Source: Gorsachius magnificus (Eukaryota; Chordata; Aves; Pelecaniformes; Ardeidae). Taken from it: DNA of 64,000 nt. Below are positions 38,154 to 51,387 of the stretch, in pieces; within the stretch, counting starts at the first letter, position 1, and each line of letters opens with the position of its first letter. Under the pieces are notes generated by a model, which was not told the origin of the DNA, searched no databases, and worked only from the letters and a program-made list of their open reading frames with translations. Made by a program: the position numbers and the translations under genes. The stretch spans positions 199,934,510-199,998,509 of the forward strand of contig CM067081.1 in NCBI GenBank assembly GCA_034008185.1. Direction: 5' to 3'.

Positions 38154-41100
38154 AGTTGTAGTCATTTGGGATTATTTATTATGAGAATAATCCTAGCTAC
38201 TTAATCCTACCATTTCAGGACAGATTCATCTCAACTATTTTTGCTACTTACTATTTACCCACTTACTATCTACTTACCACTACCTAACTGTGTAGGTTCT
38301 TGTAGAGTCAATGGAGAAAAAATGGATAACCATACCTTAGACTAGTAGTTTAGTCAGTGCTTTAAAATCAGCTCTTTAGCTTATCCTTCCATTCAAGGGT
38401 GTTTATCCTCTGAGCGATGCAAATATATTTCATGTGCCATTCTCTTCAAGTGCTCACTGAAATGTTATGCTTTTCTAATGTTATGCTTCTTTTTATGGGA
38501 ACTGTGATTTGATCACAGCTAAGCAGAGGGATACTCAGTTATGTTATATGCCTGCATTGCAAGAGAATGTGTTTTTCAAAATCTGCTGCCAAAAATATTC
38601 TTCTGATACATTCTTTCATTTTTATATCTGTGCTAAGTTAAAGAATGTAGTGACAAGTGTAGCATATAACCAAAGCTTGACATGTTAAGCATATTAAATA
38701 GTATGCTGTTTCTTAGGGACATGCAACGTTATTAAAACAAGAATAATAAAAACCAATACTTTTGTGGGAGAAATAAGAATTAGAGTATCATGGAATTTAT
38801 AGAGATTTTTTTAATTTAGAAAATTATAATTTTAGGAACTTTTTAATTCTTTACTCTTCCTTTCTTCATGCGGATATTTCATCTATCTATTTCACAACGG
38901 GATTTTGGTATATATCTTACATCAAAATATCAAAATACATGCCTGATAATTGAATTATTTTAGTTTTCTCACAAATTAAATACAGTAAAAATAAATGCAG
39001 TTTTAAAGTCAGTATCTCATACTTAGATTTGTTTCAGCATTTTACTGAGTTGTGTGATTAATTTCAAAATCTACTCTGAATCTATGAATCCCTTAGTCAT
39101 TCCAGATGGCTACTCTGTTTTCTTTGTAGTTGATGGAGAAAATAGGGAGTTTGTGTTTTATGATTCATCAAATCTTTTTTAAACGTCATCTTCAGTAAGA
39201 GATGCATTATGTCCGACTCCATTGACTATATTAACTAGGTTGGCTCATTTGGATATAGATGTCTGTGTTATAGATGCTTTCAGTGTTTGTTATGACAAAC
39301 TAAGAAGTATCTCTGGCATATTAAACACAGATACAGTTTAAGGCCTTATTTTTCCAATAGTACTAAGCTGTAAGGCTCTGAAAATACTGACCTACAATCT
39401 CAGAAAATATTTTAATCTCTTGTACGTGATGTATATCTAAACCACTAGTCTTTTTGCTTTTCATTTCACAATACTTTCAAGACTTTTTCTCTTTGACTTG
39501 ACAACAAAAGTTTAATTCATCTTCTCTCTTACTTAGTAAAATATCCTTCACATTAATCTTCCCAATACTCACCATCTCAAACAAAATGGAGCCGCAGAGT
39601 ACTACAGGTGTTGTCCCAGCCTTTGATCTGACCACATCATGTTCTTTGTACCATTCCATTTGCATCCTCTTTGGGGCAAAGAGTTGAAGTTTTTTATTAT
39701 CTCCCCTTTCTTTCTTTACATTGACTTTTGTACTTTTTGTTTTCCCTCTGATTCCAGTTTTGATATCTTCTCAGGTATCCATAGTGCTCTTCACAATTGA
39801 ATGCTCTTTTATTTCATAAAGCTCAAGAAAAGCTAGCAAAACCACCCACTTCAATACTGCAACTCACTGAAGTAATAGAAAACATTTTTCTGTAAGATCT
39901 GGAAAATGGAGTTTGGTTTTCTTCCCCAACTTTCTGAAATATCCCCAGATCTCAAACATTTCCATAGTGGTTCCTTAATTCAAATTTGATTTTGAAAAGG
40001 TTTTTTCATCTATTTTACTTACTTTATAAAACATTGTATTTTAGTTACAGGAGAAAGGGGCTATGGAAAAGTGTAGCAGGCTTATCCTGCTATGGATGCT
40101 ATCTATGGACATAAACAGGATGGTGGATACTATAGTATATTTTAACAATAAAATAAAAAGAAACTTAGTCAAGCAACTGGAGAGGATAGCAAATAAATTG
40201 TTTGCTTACTGGTGTCTCCTGTTACTTGTATCTCACTGTATGATTTATTATTTTACCCCTTTCCTATCATCATCTCCCCTTTCTGCATCTCTGTCTTTGA
40301 TTTTACACCTTTCAGACCAGATAGGAGTTAAAACTAATTTTAATGTTCTGTGCTAACTTTATGCTTTGAAGGACCCTAGCATATTTTAAGTATTATTGTA
40401 TCAGAGGTATACTATAACTGCTAATAATAATGAGAAAGAAATATATGAATGAATATGAGTTTCTCATCAGGAATGTTTTATAATATAAACAGTAAACAGA
40501 AAAAATTACTAGAGCTTGAAAATAACAGCTTCAACAAGCAGATGGCTTAAGCCATTGAAACAGACTTGCAGTATTATGAAAATGCAAGAATAACAGAAGT
40601 TACAGTTACTAAATTAATACAATTAGATTATTTGTTTTAAATACACTATCATTAACATGTTAACACTGTTTTTAATTTGTTCATCAAACCAGCAATAGCA
40701 ATAGCAATAATACAAACTGTCTTCCATCAAACCAGTCAATATACTATACAAAGTCCAGAATCTCTAAAGTATAGGCCTCTATTACCTCAAGATTTCATAT
40801 AATAGATTCCAGGTACATGGATTTTCTTAAACATTTATGATCATTCTTTAAATCCAGCATTATCTCATCTATTTCTTGTGTGGAATAGGTGGAACAGCAG
40901 GGTACAATCCATCATGAGCTATATTATGACAATACTTAATCAATGCTGTTGATATTTTGTTAAAACTTTCAGAAAGTCCTGTAGAATTATGATGATAACT
41001 GGAGTACATCATGGGTTTTGTACCCCATGATTGATACATCTTTGTCAAATCTAATGAAGGTCAAATAAAATAAGTTTCTTACATGTTCAGTTAAGGACTG

Positions 41101-43025
41101 ACATTATTTAAATTTCTTACAAAACTGGAGGAACCAGAATATTTCAGATTAATTAGTTTGATGATCTTCTATTATTGCACAATTTGGAAAGCATTTAATT
41201 ACTTGTAATCATATTAAAGTCATATTGCCAATTACTTGCAATCATAAAAACCCCACATATTTTCTCCTTTCCTATTACAGAGACATGTGTTTGTCATTTA
41301 GAACTTAATTTGTTGCTGCTTTATTCCTCTTTTACAGTACTGCAACTCTAATGAAATTAAATTAAAATAACACACTTTGCTTCAGCACAGTTCTCAAATG
41401 TATGCCTCAATTTCAGCAGTCAGGTAAATATCATGCTGAATCAGGACTGTTATTCTCAGAGTCTGCTTAAACTCGAGTGTTCTTTAAAAAAATTCCACTT
41501 TGGAAAAAGTACACACTAAAAGCAATGTATATTAGTGGATGCTGTCAGAAATAGAGTATGTCTATGGCAGGCTCAGGGAAATCAATTGCTGTGAGTTCCT
41601 GCCATACTTGCCCCCTCGCAGCTCATAACGCATGCTAAGCCCAAGTGGTCAAGCACATTGTACTGCTCACAAGAGATATTTGAGAACACTGTCACATGTG
41701 GAAAAAATGTATAATATTAAACTTTTTACATCAACCCTGTTCTTTGGAAAATAAAACCAACTTCTTTTTGTAAGGAAGATACAAGTTTGGCAACTTGTGG
41801 TACAATCCAAGACTGAGCAGTAAATGACTGCTGAATATTGCATAAACTTACAAATGTGGCACAAGACCATCATTGTAGCAGCAACATGACTTAACCTTTA
41901 GGACTGAAGGAACTTAAACTACTTCTCATTTCATTAATTTTTTGTATTTCTAATAATTATTTTACACTTTCTCCCTTTGACATAGTTGAGTCCTGGCTCT
42001 GGATTTTGTACGTATATACACATATGCAAACAGACTCACAGACATGATTCCTTCTACCATGTGATGAGATTGGTTTTTATGGAAACTAAATGGACTACTA
42101 TTTTCAGCACAATGGTTATTTAAGTGTCAGCAACCTGAAAAAATTATCACGTTCCCTAGTTCAATACTTCTGTATAAAGTGGTCCCCATCTGATAATGGA
42201 AACAGAAAGATGTCTGACTATAACTATAGTTTAAAATTATCATGGATTCAGGTTATATTGCTGCCGAGGTACCAGACAGATGAACTGTTTGGAGCATTTG
42301 CTTTGCCAGTCCAGCAATCTAGACAAGAGAGCATTTAAACAATTGTAATCTCCCAACAAAAATCTAGCAACAAAGGATTAAACTAGAATGAACCAATATA
42401 TGTGTATTTCAAGTAATCAGTCAGGTGGGGTTTTTTATGAAATATAACTAGTTGGGCCTGAGGTTCTTGCTTTATGCCACTCCAAGGGAGACTAAGAACT
42501 CCAGAACTGCTAATTTGAAGTTTCCCTTTATTTTATGAATATTTTAACCTGAAGAGTCTGCGTTCTGAGTTCATATAAGAATTCCAAGGCACATACAGAA
42601 CTAGTTATCACTATCAAAATAATATAAAAATAGAAGATCTTAGTGGGCTGTATGTGATGGTCAAACACACACACATGCAGGTCACCTAGGTAAGGTCCTG
42701 AGGGCCTGCAGCAGTTCTGTCTTCCATTGTAGGTTATATCAATGTCAAGGAATTTGTAAATTGTAAAGGAAGCGTTTGTAATAGTTATGCTCTGAGATGA
42801 AGCCAGATAACAAAAATAAATCAACTGTACTAACCATAGGAGTAAGAGGCATTTAGAAAAAAAATTGGCAAAGAAATCTTTGACATGTAGAGCAGAAAGA
42901 GAATGGCGATAAGCTCCTCATCACACATAAGTGTGAGAGGAAGAGAAGGAGTTGCATAGCCCAAAATTGAAAAGGAACAATTTGTGTACTGTAATGTATA
43001 GAAATGCAGGCTCACAGAATCCATT
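38154..43025. other. Non-coding stretch
   Basis: AT-rich DNA with no recognisable gene. Open frames are under 100 codons. A small local duplication lies near 41201-41248 (acttgtaatcatattaaagtcatattgccaa followed by a related acttgcaatcat). Nothing else stands out. Confidence 0.55.
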
Positions 43026-43029
43026 CCTC

Positions 43030-45047
43030 TGCCTGCAGATGGATGGTGAGCCAACTGAAAGCTTATGGATAAGGATTAAAGAGAAGTCAGGTACAAGTGA
43101 CATTGTAGTGGGTGTCTGCTACAGGCCAGCTGACCAGAAAATAGAAGTGGATGAGGACCTCTACAGACAAGTAAGAGCAGCTTCATTTTCACAGGCCTTT
43201 GTCCTCATGGAGGACTTCAACTACTCCAGTATCTTCTGGAGGGACAACGTCACAGGACATAAGCAATCCATGAGGTTTCTGGAATGCATCGATGACAAAT
43301 TCCTCCTCCAAGTGATAGAGGAGCCAACAAGGAGAGGTGCTCTGCTGGACCTCATACTCACCAACAAAGAGGGGCTCAGTGGGGATGTGAAGGTCAAAGG
43401 CATCCTCGGCTGCAGTGGCCATGAGATGGTGTAGTTCAGGAACCTGAAGGGAGAAAGAAGTGTAACAAACAAGCTCACAACCCTGGACTTCAGGAAAACG
43501 GATTTTGGCCTCTTCAAAGATCTGCTGGGAAGACTTCCTTGGGATAAGACCCTGGATGGGCCCAAGAAAGCTGGTTAATATTCAGGGATTACCTCCTCTA
43601 AGCTCAAGAGCTGTCCATCCTAATGAGTTAGACAAAGATGCCAGGAAATCTGCATGGATGAACAAAGAGCTCCTAGCCAAACTCAGACACAAAAAGGAAG
43701 CATACAGAGGATGGAAGCAAGGTTGTGTAATGTGGGAGGAATACAGAGACATTATCAGAGCATCCAGCGATGAGGTTAGAAAAGGTAAAGCCCAGCTGCA
43801 ACTGAATTTGACAAGGGATGGCAAATGATTTGGCAAAGACAAGAATGGCTTCTATAAGTACATAGGTGACAAAAGGAAGGGTCGGGAAAATGTGGGCCCA
43901 CTGTAGAGACAGGGGACCTGGATACATAGGACATGGAAAAATCTGTGGTACTGAATTCCTTCTTTGCCTCAGTCTTTACTAACAAGACTAGCCTTCAGGG
44001 ATGCCAGGTTCCAGATATCAGGGGAAAAGTCTGGAGCAAGGAAGATATATACTTGGTAGAAGACTATCAGGTCAGGGAGTCCTTAAACAAACTGGATGTG
44101 CATGAGCCCATGGGCCCTGATGGGAGGCACCCATGAGTCCTGAGGTTGCTGGCTGATGTCATTATAAGACCACTCTCTATAAATCTTTGATTGATCATGG
44201 TGGCTAGGAGAATTGTCCAAAGACTGGAGGAGAGCAAATGTCACGCTTATCTTCAAGAAGGGCAAGATGGAGAACCCAGGGAACTACAGGTCTATCAGCC
44301 CGACCTCAAACCCTGGGAAAGTGATGGAACAGCTAATCCTGGAAATCATCTCTGGGCACATGAAAGACAAGAAAATCATCAGGAGTAGTCAGCATGGATT
44401 CACCAAGAGGAACTCATGCTTGACCAACTTCTGTGGTGAAATGACTGGCGTGGTAGATGAGGGGAATACAGTGGATATTGTCTACCTTGACTTCAGTAAG
44501 GTTTTGCACACTGATTGCCATAAGATCCTCATAGACAAGCTGTTGATGTATGGACTGGATGAACAATGAGGTGGATTGAAATCTAGCAAAATGGCCAGAC
44601 CCAAAGTATCATGATCAGTGGCTTAAAGACTAGTTAGAGGCCAGTAACAAGTGGTGTAACTCAGAGGTCAATAGTGTGTCCAATCCTGTTCAACATCTTC
44701 ATTAATGGCCTGGATGATGGGGCTATGTCCCCCAGCAAGTTTGCTGATGACACACAACTGGAAAGAGAGGCTAATATGCCAGTACATCATGCTGCCATTC
44801 AGAGGAACCTTGATAGGGTAGAGAAATGGTCTGACAGGGACTCATGAAGTTTAACAAGAGGAAGTCCTGCACCTGGGTAGGAATAACCCCATACACCAAT
44901 ATATGCTGGGGGTCACCCTGCTGGAAAGCAGCAATTCAGAGAAGGACCTGGGGGTCCTGGTGGACAACACCTGACCATGAGTCAGCAACATGCCTGTAGC
45001 AAAGAGGGCCACCTGCCTTTTTGGTTGCATTATGCATGTGAAGGATG
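43030..45047 (+). mobile_element. CR1 LINE fragment spanning endonuclease and RT
   Basis: A 2-kb plus-strand CR1 ORF2 segment, broken by several frame changes. About 43080-43440 encodes the C-terminal half of the AP-endonuclease domain (GVCYRPADQ near 43111, RRGALLDLILTNKEGL near 43330). About 43480-43830 is the linker ([11 protein letters not shown] near 43656). About 43930-44570 enters RT (LNSFFASVFTNKTS near 43949, NVTLIFKKGKMENPGNYRSI near 44237, VYLDFSKV near 44482). About 44690-44760 holds the palm with an intact FADDTQ catalytic motif at about 44739-44756. Reading continues into the thumb until about 45047. Both the 5' end and the 3' UTR are missing. It is the longest CR1 copy in the window and clearly inactive. 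Confidence 0.88.
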
Positions 45048-45049
45048 TA

Positions 45050-45570
45050 GACCAGTTATCCAATCATGTGTCTCCAACTTGGCTGTACAGGTACTATGGG
45101 AGACTGTGCCAAAAAACTTGCTAAATTCAAGGTAAATCCCATCCACTTCTCTCCCCTTATCCGTAGAACTAGTCACCTCATCATAAAAGACAATCAGAGC
45201 GGTCAGGTATGACTTACCCTTAGTCATGCTGGCTGTTCCCAGTTATCCAGTTACCCATGTTTGGCCAGCTCTTCTAGGAAGATTTGTTTCTTAACGTTCC
45301 TAGAGACTGAAGATAGGCTGGTCATTACCAGCTTTCCTTTCTTTAGGATAAGCTTGATTTCTGCCTTTTTCTATCCGTCGGGAACCTTTTCCAGTCATCA
45401 TAAACTTTTGAAAATGATAAAATTAGGCTCACAACTGTATCAGATAACTCCCTCAGCACCCTTGGATTCATTTTATCTGGTCCCATGGACTTGTGTATGT
45501 TCTTCTTGCTTAAGTGATTCTTAACTTGATCTTCCTCTAATGTGGATAATACTTCACTGCTACAGACTGT
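45050..45570 (-). mobile_element. CR1 LINE RT fragment, inverted
   Basis: Read on the minus strand from about 45570 down to 45050, this encodes the front part of a CR1 RT. Recognisable pieces are HKSMGPDKMNPRVLRELSD (45489 down to about 45433) and DEVTSSTDKGREVDGIYLEF (45183 down to 45124). An internal deletion or frameshift lies between the two parts. It abuts the 3' side of the plus-strand CR1 copy, so the two lie tail to tail, and it corresponds to the RT part of that copy at about 44040-44570. It is decayed and has no terminal repeat. Confidence 0.8.
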
Positions 45571-48500
45571 CACCAGCCACAGAAATACCTTAACAGTAGA
45601 AGTGTTGCTTCTTTTAGAAATTGTAAGGGAAAAAAATAAAGAAAACAAACCGGTGCACAGATTGTCTTTATTCTGCATGATTATACTCTGCCATGTGAGA
45701 GTCATCACAGAAGTTAAAGAAGGTGTAAAGAATTCACAACCAAAAATGAATTTGTGCTGTAAAAGAATGAAAATACATGTAACAAGTACGGTTAGTAGAC
45801 TCATTGCACATCATCCTTATTTTGGCATGCATCTCTTTAATTACATTATGCAAAACAAAGACAATGACAGAGGCAACAGGTCTCTCATCTTTCAGGCTTT
45901 GTTCTACTTGGCATAAATCATAATGTACTTTTAAATGTTTAGAGACAAAAATCTCCCAGACAATGATCAGTTGCTATAACATAAAGGAGAAAAATAAAAA
46001 TGATTCTTTTTATTTGGGCCTTTATTCTGTTATCATAACAACTATGTGCTAATTAAGAAGTGTTCTGAGTAAAGTAGACAGTGTGGAAAGACATTCAGTT
46101 CTTCAATACATAAATTTGGATATATTGATAATCGTCAAGAATATCACTTGGATGAAATTCCCTCCTTTGACAGCTAATTGCCAAATAGAGAAAATTTGTC
46201 AAAAAGCTGAGAATAAGATTAAGAAATTAAACTCTTTAAAGGTACTGGAATTTGGATCCACTTTTTTTGTCTTCCACTGTCATCCCCTCACCTATTCTTG
46301 CTTTTTGCTTTTGTGAAGAAGCTTGCCTAACATTCTCAAGGTTGACTCATTTTAGGACTTAACATATATAGGCAGTATTTTTTCCAGGAATTAATTTGGT
46401 AAATAGAGTAGTTTTCATTATTATTTCCAGAAAATAATTTTTTTTTGAGCCAGAGGTGGCTAAACAAAGAAATCTTGCAGAAAATGACATTTTCTTGTAA
46501 TCAAAAATGTTTTGCAGAATGTGTCATACTGATCACAAAATCACTGTCAAAGGTAAACCTTTTGACTTTCTCATTCATATCACTAGTGTAAAAATATTTC
46601 ATTGCACTAATGTCAGAATATTTTGTTTCACAGTTATTATTTCCTATTCATTTTGTATCTGAGAATGTCTTCTAATTCTTCAGAATGAAATATTTCATGT
46701 TCTGAACAGATTTTTTTTGTTGCAAATTTCATTCCATAAAAAGACTTAAGTTTGAGCTGTTCATTCCAATTTGCAACAAAAGAGGATACAAAACCAGAAG
46801 CCTGAGGTTTCTACTTGCTTTATTTACTATTGGTTCATGCCTAAGAAATATTTGAAAAAAAATATATTTCAAATTATTCTCAGCTGGCAGCAGGGAGAGA
46901 TGTAGCCTTACCTTCATTCTCACCTCACCGTTCCCTGTAGCCAAATTCCACCAGTGTGTAGATTTGTAGATGTACCTAAAAAGCCTTAATATTCAGCAGT
47001 TACAACCTTTAGGATCTGTCTAGCTGTCTAAGGTTTAGTAATCTAACTATGCCTGTGCAGTTTCTAAACAATTGTCACTTTCCCAGTGAACTACACTTAA
47101 ATACAATTTGCTGGAGAGGGACTAACACTGTTCCTTTGGCCATTATAGGCAGAGGTTTTGATATCATTCCAGGAAACCTTGCCACTGACAGATTGCTGAT
47201 AGTTCTGGGAATAAAGTTCAGCTCCAGTACACTGGGCTTCCCAATACCTTAATGAAATTCCTGGAAGTGCCTTTTTTAGATAGAAGTACTTAATGGAACA
47301 ACATAAAAACAGGAAAATGCAAGTAACATAGCTGAAATAGTCATGTTTTTACAAGTGCCTCAAAGTTCAGGGACATAATACTGAGAATGCCACTAATCTA
47401 TCTCCACATCAGCAGCCTGTCTTCTAATGCAAAAATGTATCCAAAATCAAAGGCATTACAGACTCATCCATCAGTCACAGAAATATTCAGGCTAATAACT
47501 TAGGTTTTCTGGATGAGTTATATTAGCATTGTCTGAACATCTGCACACCTCAAAGGCTTATGTGATATATCCTCACCACACTCTTACAACAAAATTCTGC
47601 TTCACCATTTTTCTGTGGGGGAGCTAAAGCATGAGGCACCAGGCGCTTCACCCTCATTAAAACATTTATGTACAATGGTATTCAATGTTCACAGCACATA
47701 TATCTCTTACATACTGGAAACTACTGAAATCCACATCAGCTTGAAAGCTGCAGAAGCGAGAGATTCTTCATAGGGCTCTAGTATCTTGGGTGTGCACCCA
47801 AATATTGAGGCACTGCATAAAATGTGGATGCTGACCTGTTACAATTTGTGGTGCCAACTAAATTAGGAGTGCCTTAAGGATGGCTACTAGTTCATATCTT
47901 GCTTAGAAGATACAGAGGAACGCCTGTGTTTTGGCCCCACCAAGGCTTAAGGGTCATAGCTGTTCATCATCTCCAAATACAGACGATTCCAGGCATCATC
48001 TAGAAAATGCCATCAGGCACTGAGGCAATTTTATTCACAGGTTGATAACTAAATTTGATTTAGGTGCTGAACATGGAAACTCTCATCTGAGTCTTATCAG
48101 GTCAGGCTTATATGTATCTGGTCAAAGGCAACCTGTTATATGTACTGTAAAGAACAGATTTGAACCAGTATCTCTTGGATCTGAAGAAAGTGACTTCACA
48201 CTGCTAGATCAGGCATCCTAACAGCATTTACATACTGAATAGTTCTACCATGGCAAAATCCCTGCTGCCACCTGAAATACATTTTCAGAGGAGGATTCTG
48301 AAAGAATCAGATATCTGCATAGTCAGAGTGACATTCTCACAGATGGGGAGAAAGGACGCTGTGTGCCATTTGCTGCTGCAGTAAGGTATGGTGCAAAGAA
48401 AGGCCTATTAAGGGAACTATCACACAGAAGACTGAGGAACAGAACAACAAAAATGTCTTGCAGACTGGCCTCAAAAAGCTTTAAGATGGTCCCACACACC

Positions 48501-50165
48501 AGATTTAATTCAGAAGAGGTGTCAAGTATGGTAAAAAGTCTGGTAGGAACTTTTTGTCTCAGAAAATATACCTCTCCTTGGAAAAGATGCCCAGGAAAAG
48601 TTTGGTATTTTTATCTTCCTGTTCAGGGAGCAGGAAAGCTGATAAGGCAGGCAGACTCACACACAAGGCAAACAGGAAGAGCTGTGCCAGATAGCCCAGT
48701 GCTTATAGCTTGTGTTCCTTTAACTCATTTTGCAAAAAGATACTGTTCCTGTTTTTGAACATTATTTGACACTTGCATAGCATATGAATTTCAAAATCTT
48801 TGTATTTTGGTATTTTTATCACATGTAACTACTTTATTGTATATGCCTTAAGTTCAGTGTGTACAACTATATAGATGCATCCACAGAAACCAATCATTCT
48901 TGAGAGGGCTGGGGGCAAGGAACATTAACTGAGACCATGCAAACAGTTTTGCCAAACAAAGAGCCCCAAGTAATTCAGTCACGGACGGATGGGGAGTGGA
49001 AGACAGATTCTGATCCCAAGACATATTTCCGGTCAATGGAAAGTACTGAATGGGGTATTTCTTCTGGAAAGGCCATTTGTGAAACATCACAGTGGAGTTT
49101 TTTATCAGCTCTTTGAAAAGAATCAAGCATCTCCCTTATCCTACAAAGTGCCCTAAATCCTATCCACTTAATCCTACTGCATTGGTTCATAATTGGAAGC
49201 TTTCTCATGCAGTCATAACAATTGCATGAGGTTTTTTTTGATTGTTCTGCATTGGTGTTATAAGCAAAGGCCAAAAATCTGTTAGGAAATTTTGGGGACA
49301 AATGAAAGAGGTGAATAACTTCTCCAGTAGTACTTCACACTAATCTCCACTGTTTCCACAGTTCTAGCTCTAGGTGCAGCTTTGTTGACTTTTGTCTCTA
49401 TATATTTTTACTGAGCCTGGAATTCAGTACATTAAAAGTGTGACAAAACTAGTTTAGTCTTTAAGTAAAGTCAATGCTTTTATACTTATTCCAGTATTTT
49501 ATATAGCCAGAGGAAGCCAGAAGTTCTCTAAAAATTATGTTGGAAGAGGTAGAAGAATGTTCATGAATAGATAATTAAATTTAGAGCTATAGTAATTTTA
49601 ATTATATTTACTTAATTGGGTTCCTTTTTCCTTGACAGGTTTTATCTAAGAACATTTTATAATTAAGATCATATATTAACTCCTTCTTGAGGTAATAAAT
49701 ATTCCTAGTTATTTAACATGGAAAAAAGGTCTGTTACTCAGCTGAAAGTAGGCATATATATTCTAAAGGAATAATTTTGTACAGGAAAAACCTCCCCCCC
49801 TCCCCCCCCCAATTAAGTCTAAGGTTTAAAAGAGAAAAAAATCTTTGTTTAACATTTTAGGTTGGACGAACAGAAAAAAATCCTTCCACATATTATTTTG
49901 ATCCAAATTAATATTAATTTTCTTTATTTTACAATATTTTTCTAGAAGCCCAACAGTTTCTATAATATAAAGGAAAGTTAATAATTTTGTCAGGAGAAAA
50001 AAAAAAAAGCTGTCTTTTCTTTTTTATTTTTTTTTCCTGGTGTCCTTCCTTGCCACACAGTCAGAAATGACAATAGCTGAAAAAGTCAGTGGTGCAAAAA
50101 TGCCCAATTCAGTTTGTTGGAGGATCGAAATATTCTTTTGAGGAATCCACCTGTGTTTAACTTTG
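45571..50165. other. Non-coding stretch
   Basis: No gene is recognised. The longest open frame (131 codons at 48363-48758) resembles no family I know and is treated as chance. Around 47900-48240 the text faintly resembles an ancient amniote interspersed repeat, too decayed to name. A C-rich tract lies at 49791-49810. Confidence 0.5.
49791..49810 (-). repeat. C-rich tract (G-rich on minus strand)
   Basis: CC T, seven Cs, T and nine Cs. On the minus strand this gives two long G-runs, in AT-rich surroundings close to the CR1 and ERV insertions. Confidence 0.6.
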
Positions 50166-50169
50166 GGCT

Positions 50170-51228
50170 AATCACAGAATCACAGAATCACAAGGGTTGG
50201 AAGGCACCTCCAGAGATCATCTAGTCCAACCCCCCTGCTAAAGCAGGTTCTCCTAGAGCATGTTACACAGGACTTCATCCAGGCGGGCTTTGAATATCCC
50301 CAGAGAAGGAGGCTCCACAACCCCCCTGGGCAGCCTGCTCCAGTGCTCTGTCACCCTCAGAGTAAAGAATTTTTTCCTCATATGCAACTGAAACCTCTTA
50401 TGTCTCAGTTTGTACCCATTGCCCCCTGTCCTGTCGCTGGACACCACTGCAAAGAGTCTGGCTCCATCCTCTTAACTTCCATCCTTAAGATATTTGTATG
50501 TATTGATGAGGTCCCCTCTCAGTCTTCTCCTCTTCAGGCTGAACAAGCCCAACTCTCTCAGCCTTTCCTCATAGGGGAGATGCTCCTGTCCCTTTATCAT
50601 CCTAGTTGCTCTCCTCTGGACTCTCTCTAGGAGTTCCTCATCTTTCTTGAACTGAGGAGCCCAGAACTGGACACAGTACTCCAGGTGGGGTCTCACCAGG
50701 GCAGAGTAGAGGGGGAGGATAAGCTCCCTCAACCTGCTGGCCACACTCCTCTGAATGCACCCCAGGGTGCCATTGGCTTTCTTGGCAACAAGGGCACACT
50801 GCTGGCTCATGGTCAGCTTGTCATCCACCACGACTGCCAGGTCCCTCTCAGCAGAGCTGCTTTCCAGAAGGTCAGTCCTCAGCCTGTACTGGTGCATGGG
50901 GTTCGACCTCCCCAGGTGCAGCACTCAACACTTGCCCTTATTGAATTTCATCAGGTTCCTCTCTGCCCAACTCTCCAGCCTGTCCAGGTCCCTGAATGGC
51001 AGCACAGCCTTCCAGTGTATCAGCCACTCCTCCCAGTTTTGTGTCATCGGTGAACTTGCTGAGGGTACACTCTGTCCCCTCGTCCAGGTCATTGATGAAT
51101 AAGTTGAACAAGACTGGGCTGAGTACTGAACCCTGGGGAACTCCACTAGCTAGCGGCCTCCAACTAGACTCTGCCCCGCCGATCAGAACCCTCTGAGCCC
51201 TGTCATTGCCCACAGCCATGTTATACAA
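50170..51228 (-). mobile_element. CR1 LINE 3' end, minus strand
   Basis: A minus-strand CR1 copy of about 1.06 kb that retains its 3' end at 50170, where the plus strand reads AATCACAGAATCACAGAATC, i.e. the terminal array (ATTCTGTG)n. Reading from 51228 down, ORF2 pieces run through the palm ([20 protein letters not shown] near 51125, then FTDDTKLGG), the thumb ([20 protein letters not shown] near 50890), [20 protein letters not shown] near 50696, and the C-terminal block ([20 protein letters not shown] near 50360). The catalytic motif has T in place of the A usual in CR1. At least two frame breaks are present (near 50925 and 50450). It lies 150 bp upstream of the ERV, in opposite orientation. 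Confidence 0.92.
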
Positions 51229-51382
51229 TTTTGTAGAAATGAAGTGTTTATTTTTTTAATTGCACTAATGCCATTCCAGAAGGAAATTCCACATATCAAA
51301 TATTTCCCCTTTCTTCTTGCTTGATCCCTTCATGCATTTTTCTATCACGTATGATGACCATAAGGGCAATAGAAAAATGTAG

Positions 51383-51387
51383 GGATT
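51383..51387. repeat. Target-site duplication, left copy
   Basis: GGATT immediately before the TG that opens the 5' LTR. It matches the five bases directly after the 3' LTR (56956-56960). Duplications of 4-6 bp are made by retroviral integrases. Confidence 0.9.

Noticed and set aside
43189..43985. Minus-strand open frames over the plus-strand CR1 copy
   Set aside because: They are antisense shadows of CR1 ORF2, whose sense strand gives the recognisable endonuclease and RT motifs.
47900..48240. Faint resemblance to an ancient amniote interspersed repeat
   Set aside because: Only scattered short words match what I recall; too weak to annotate without a profile search.
48363..48758. 131-codon open frame, the longest outside transposons
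   Set aside because: No recognisable domain, no promoter or splice context, and length within chance expectation for a 64-kb window.
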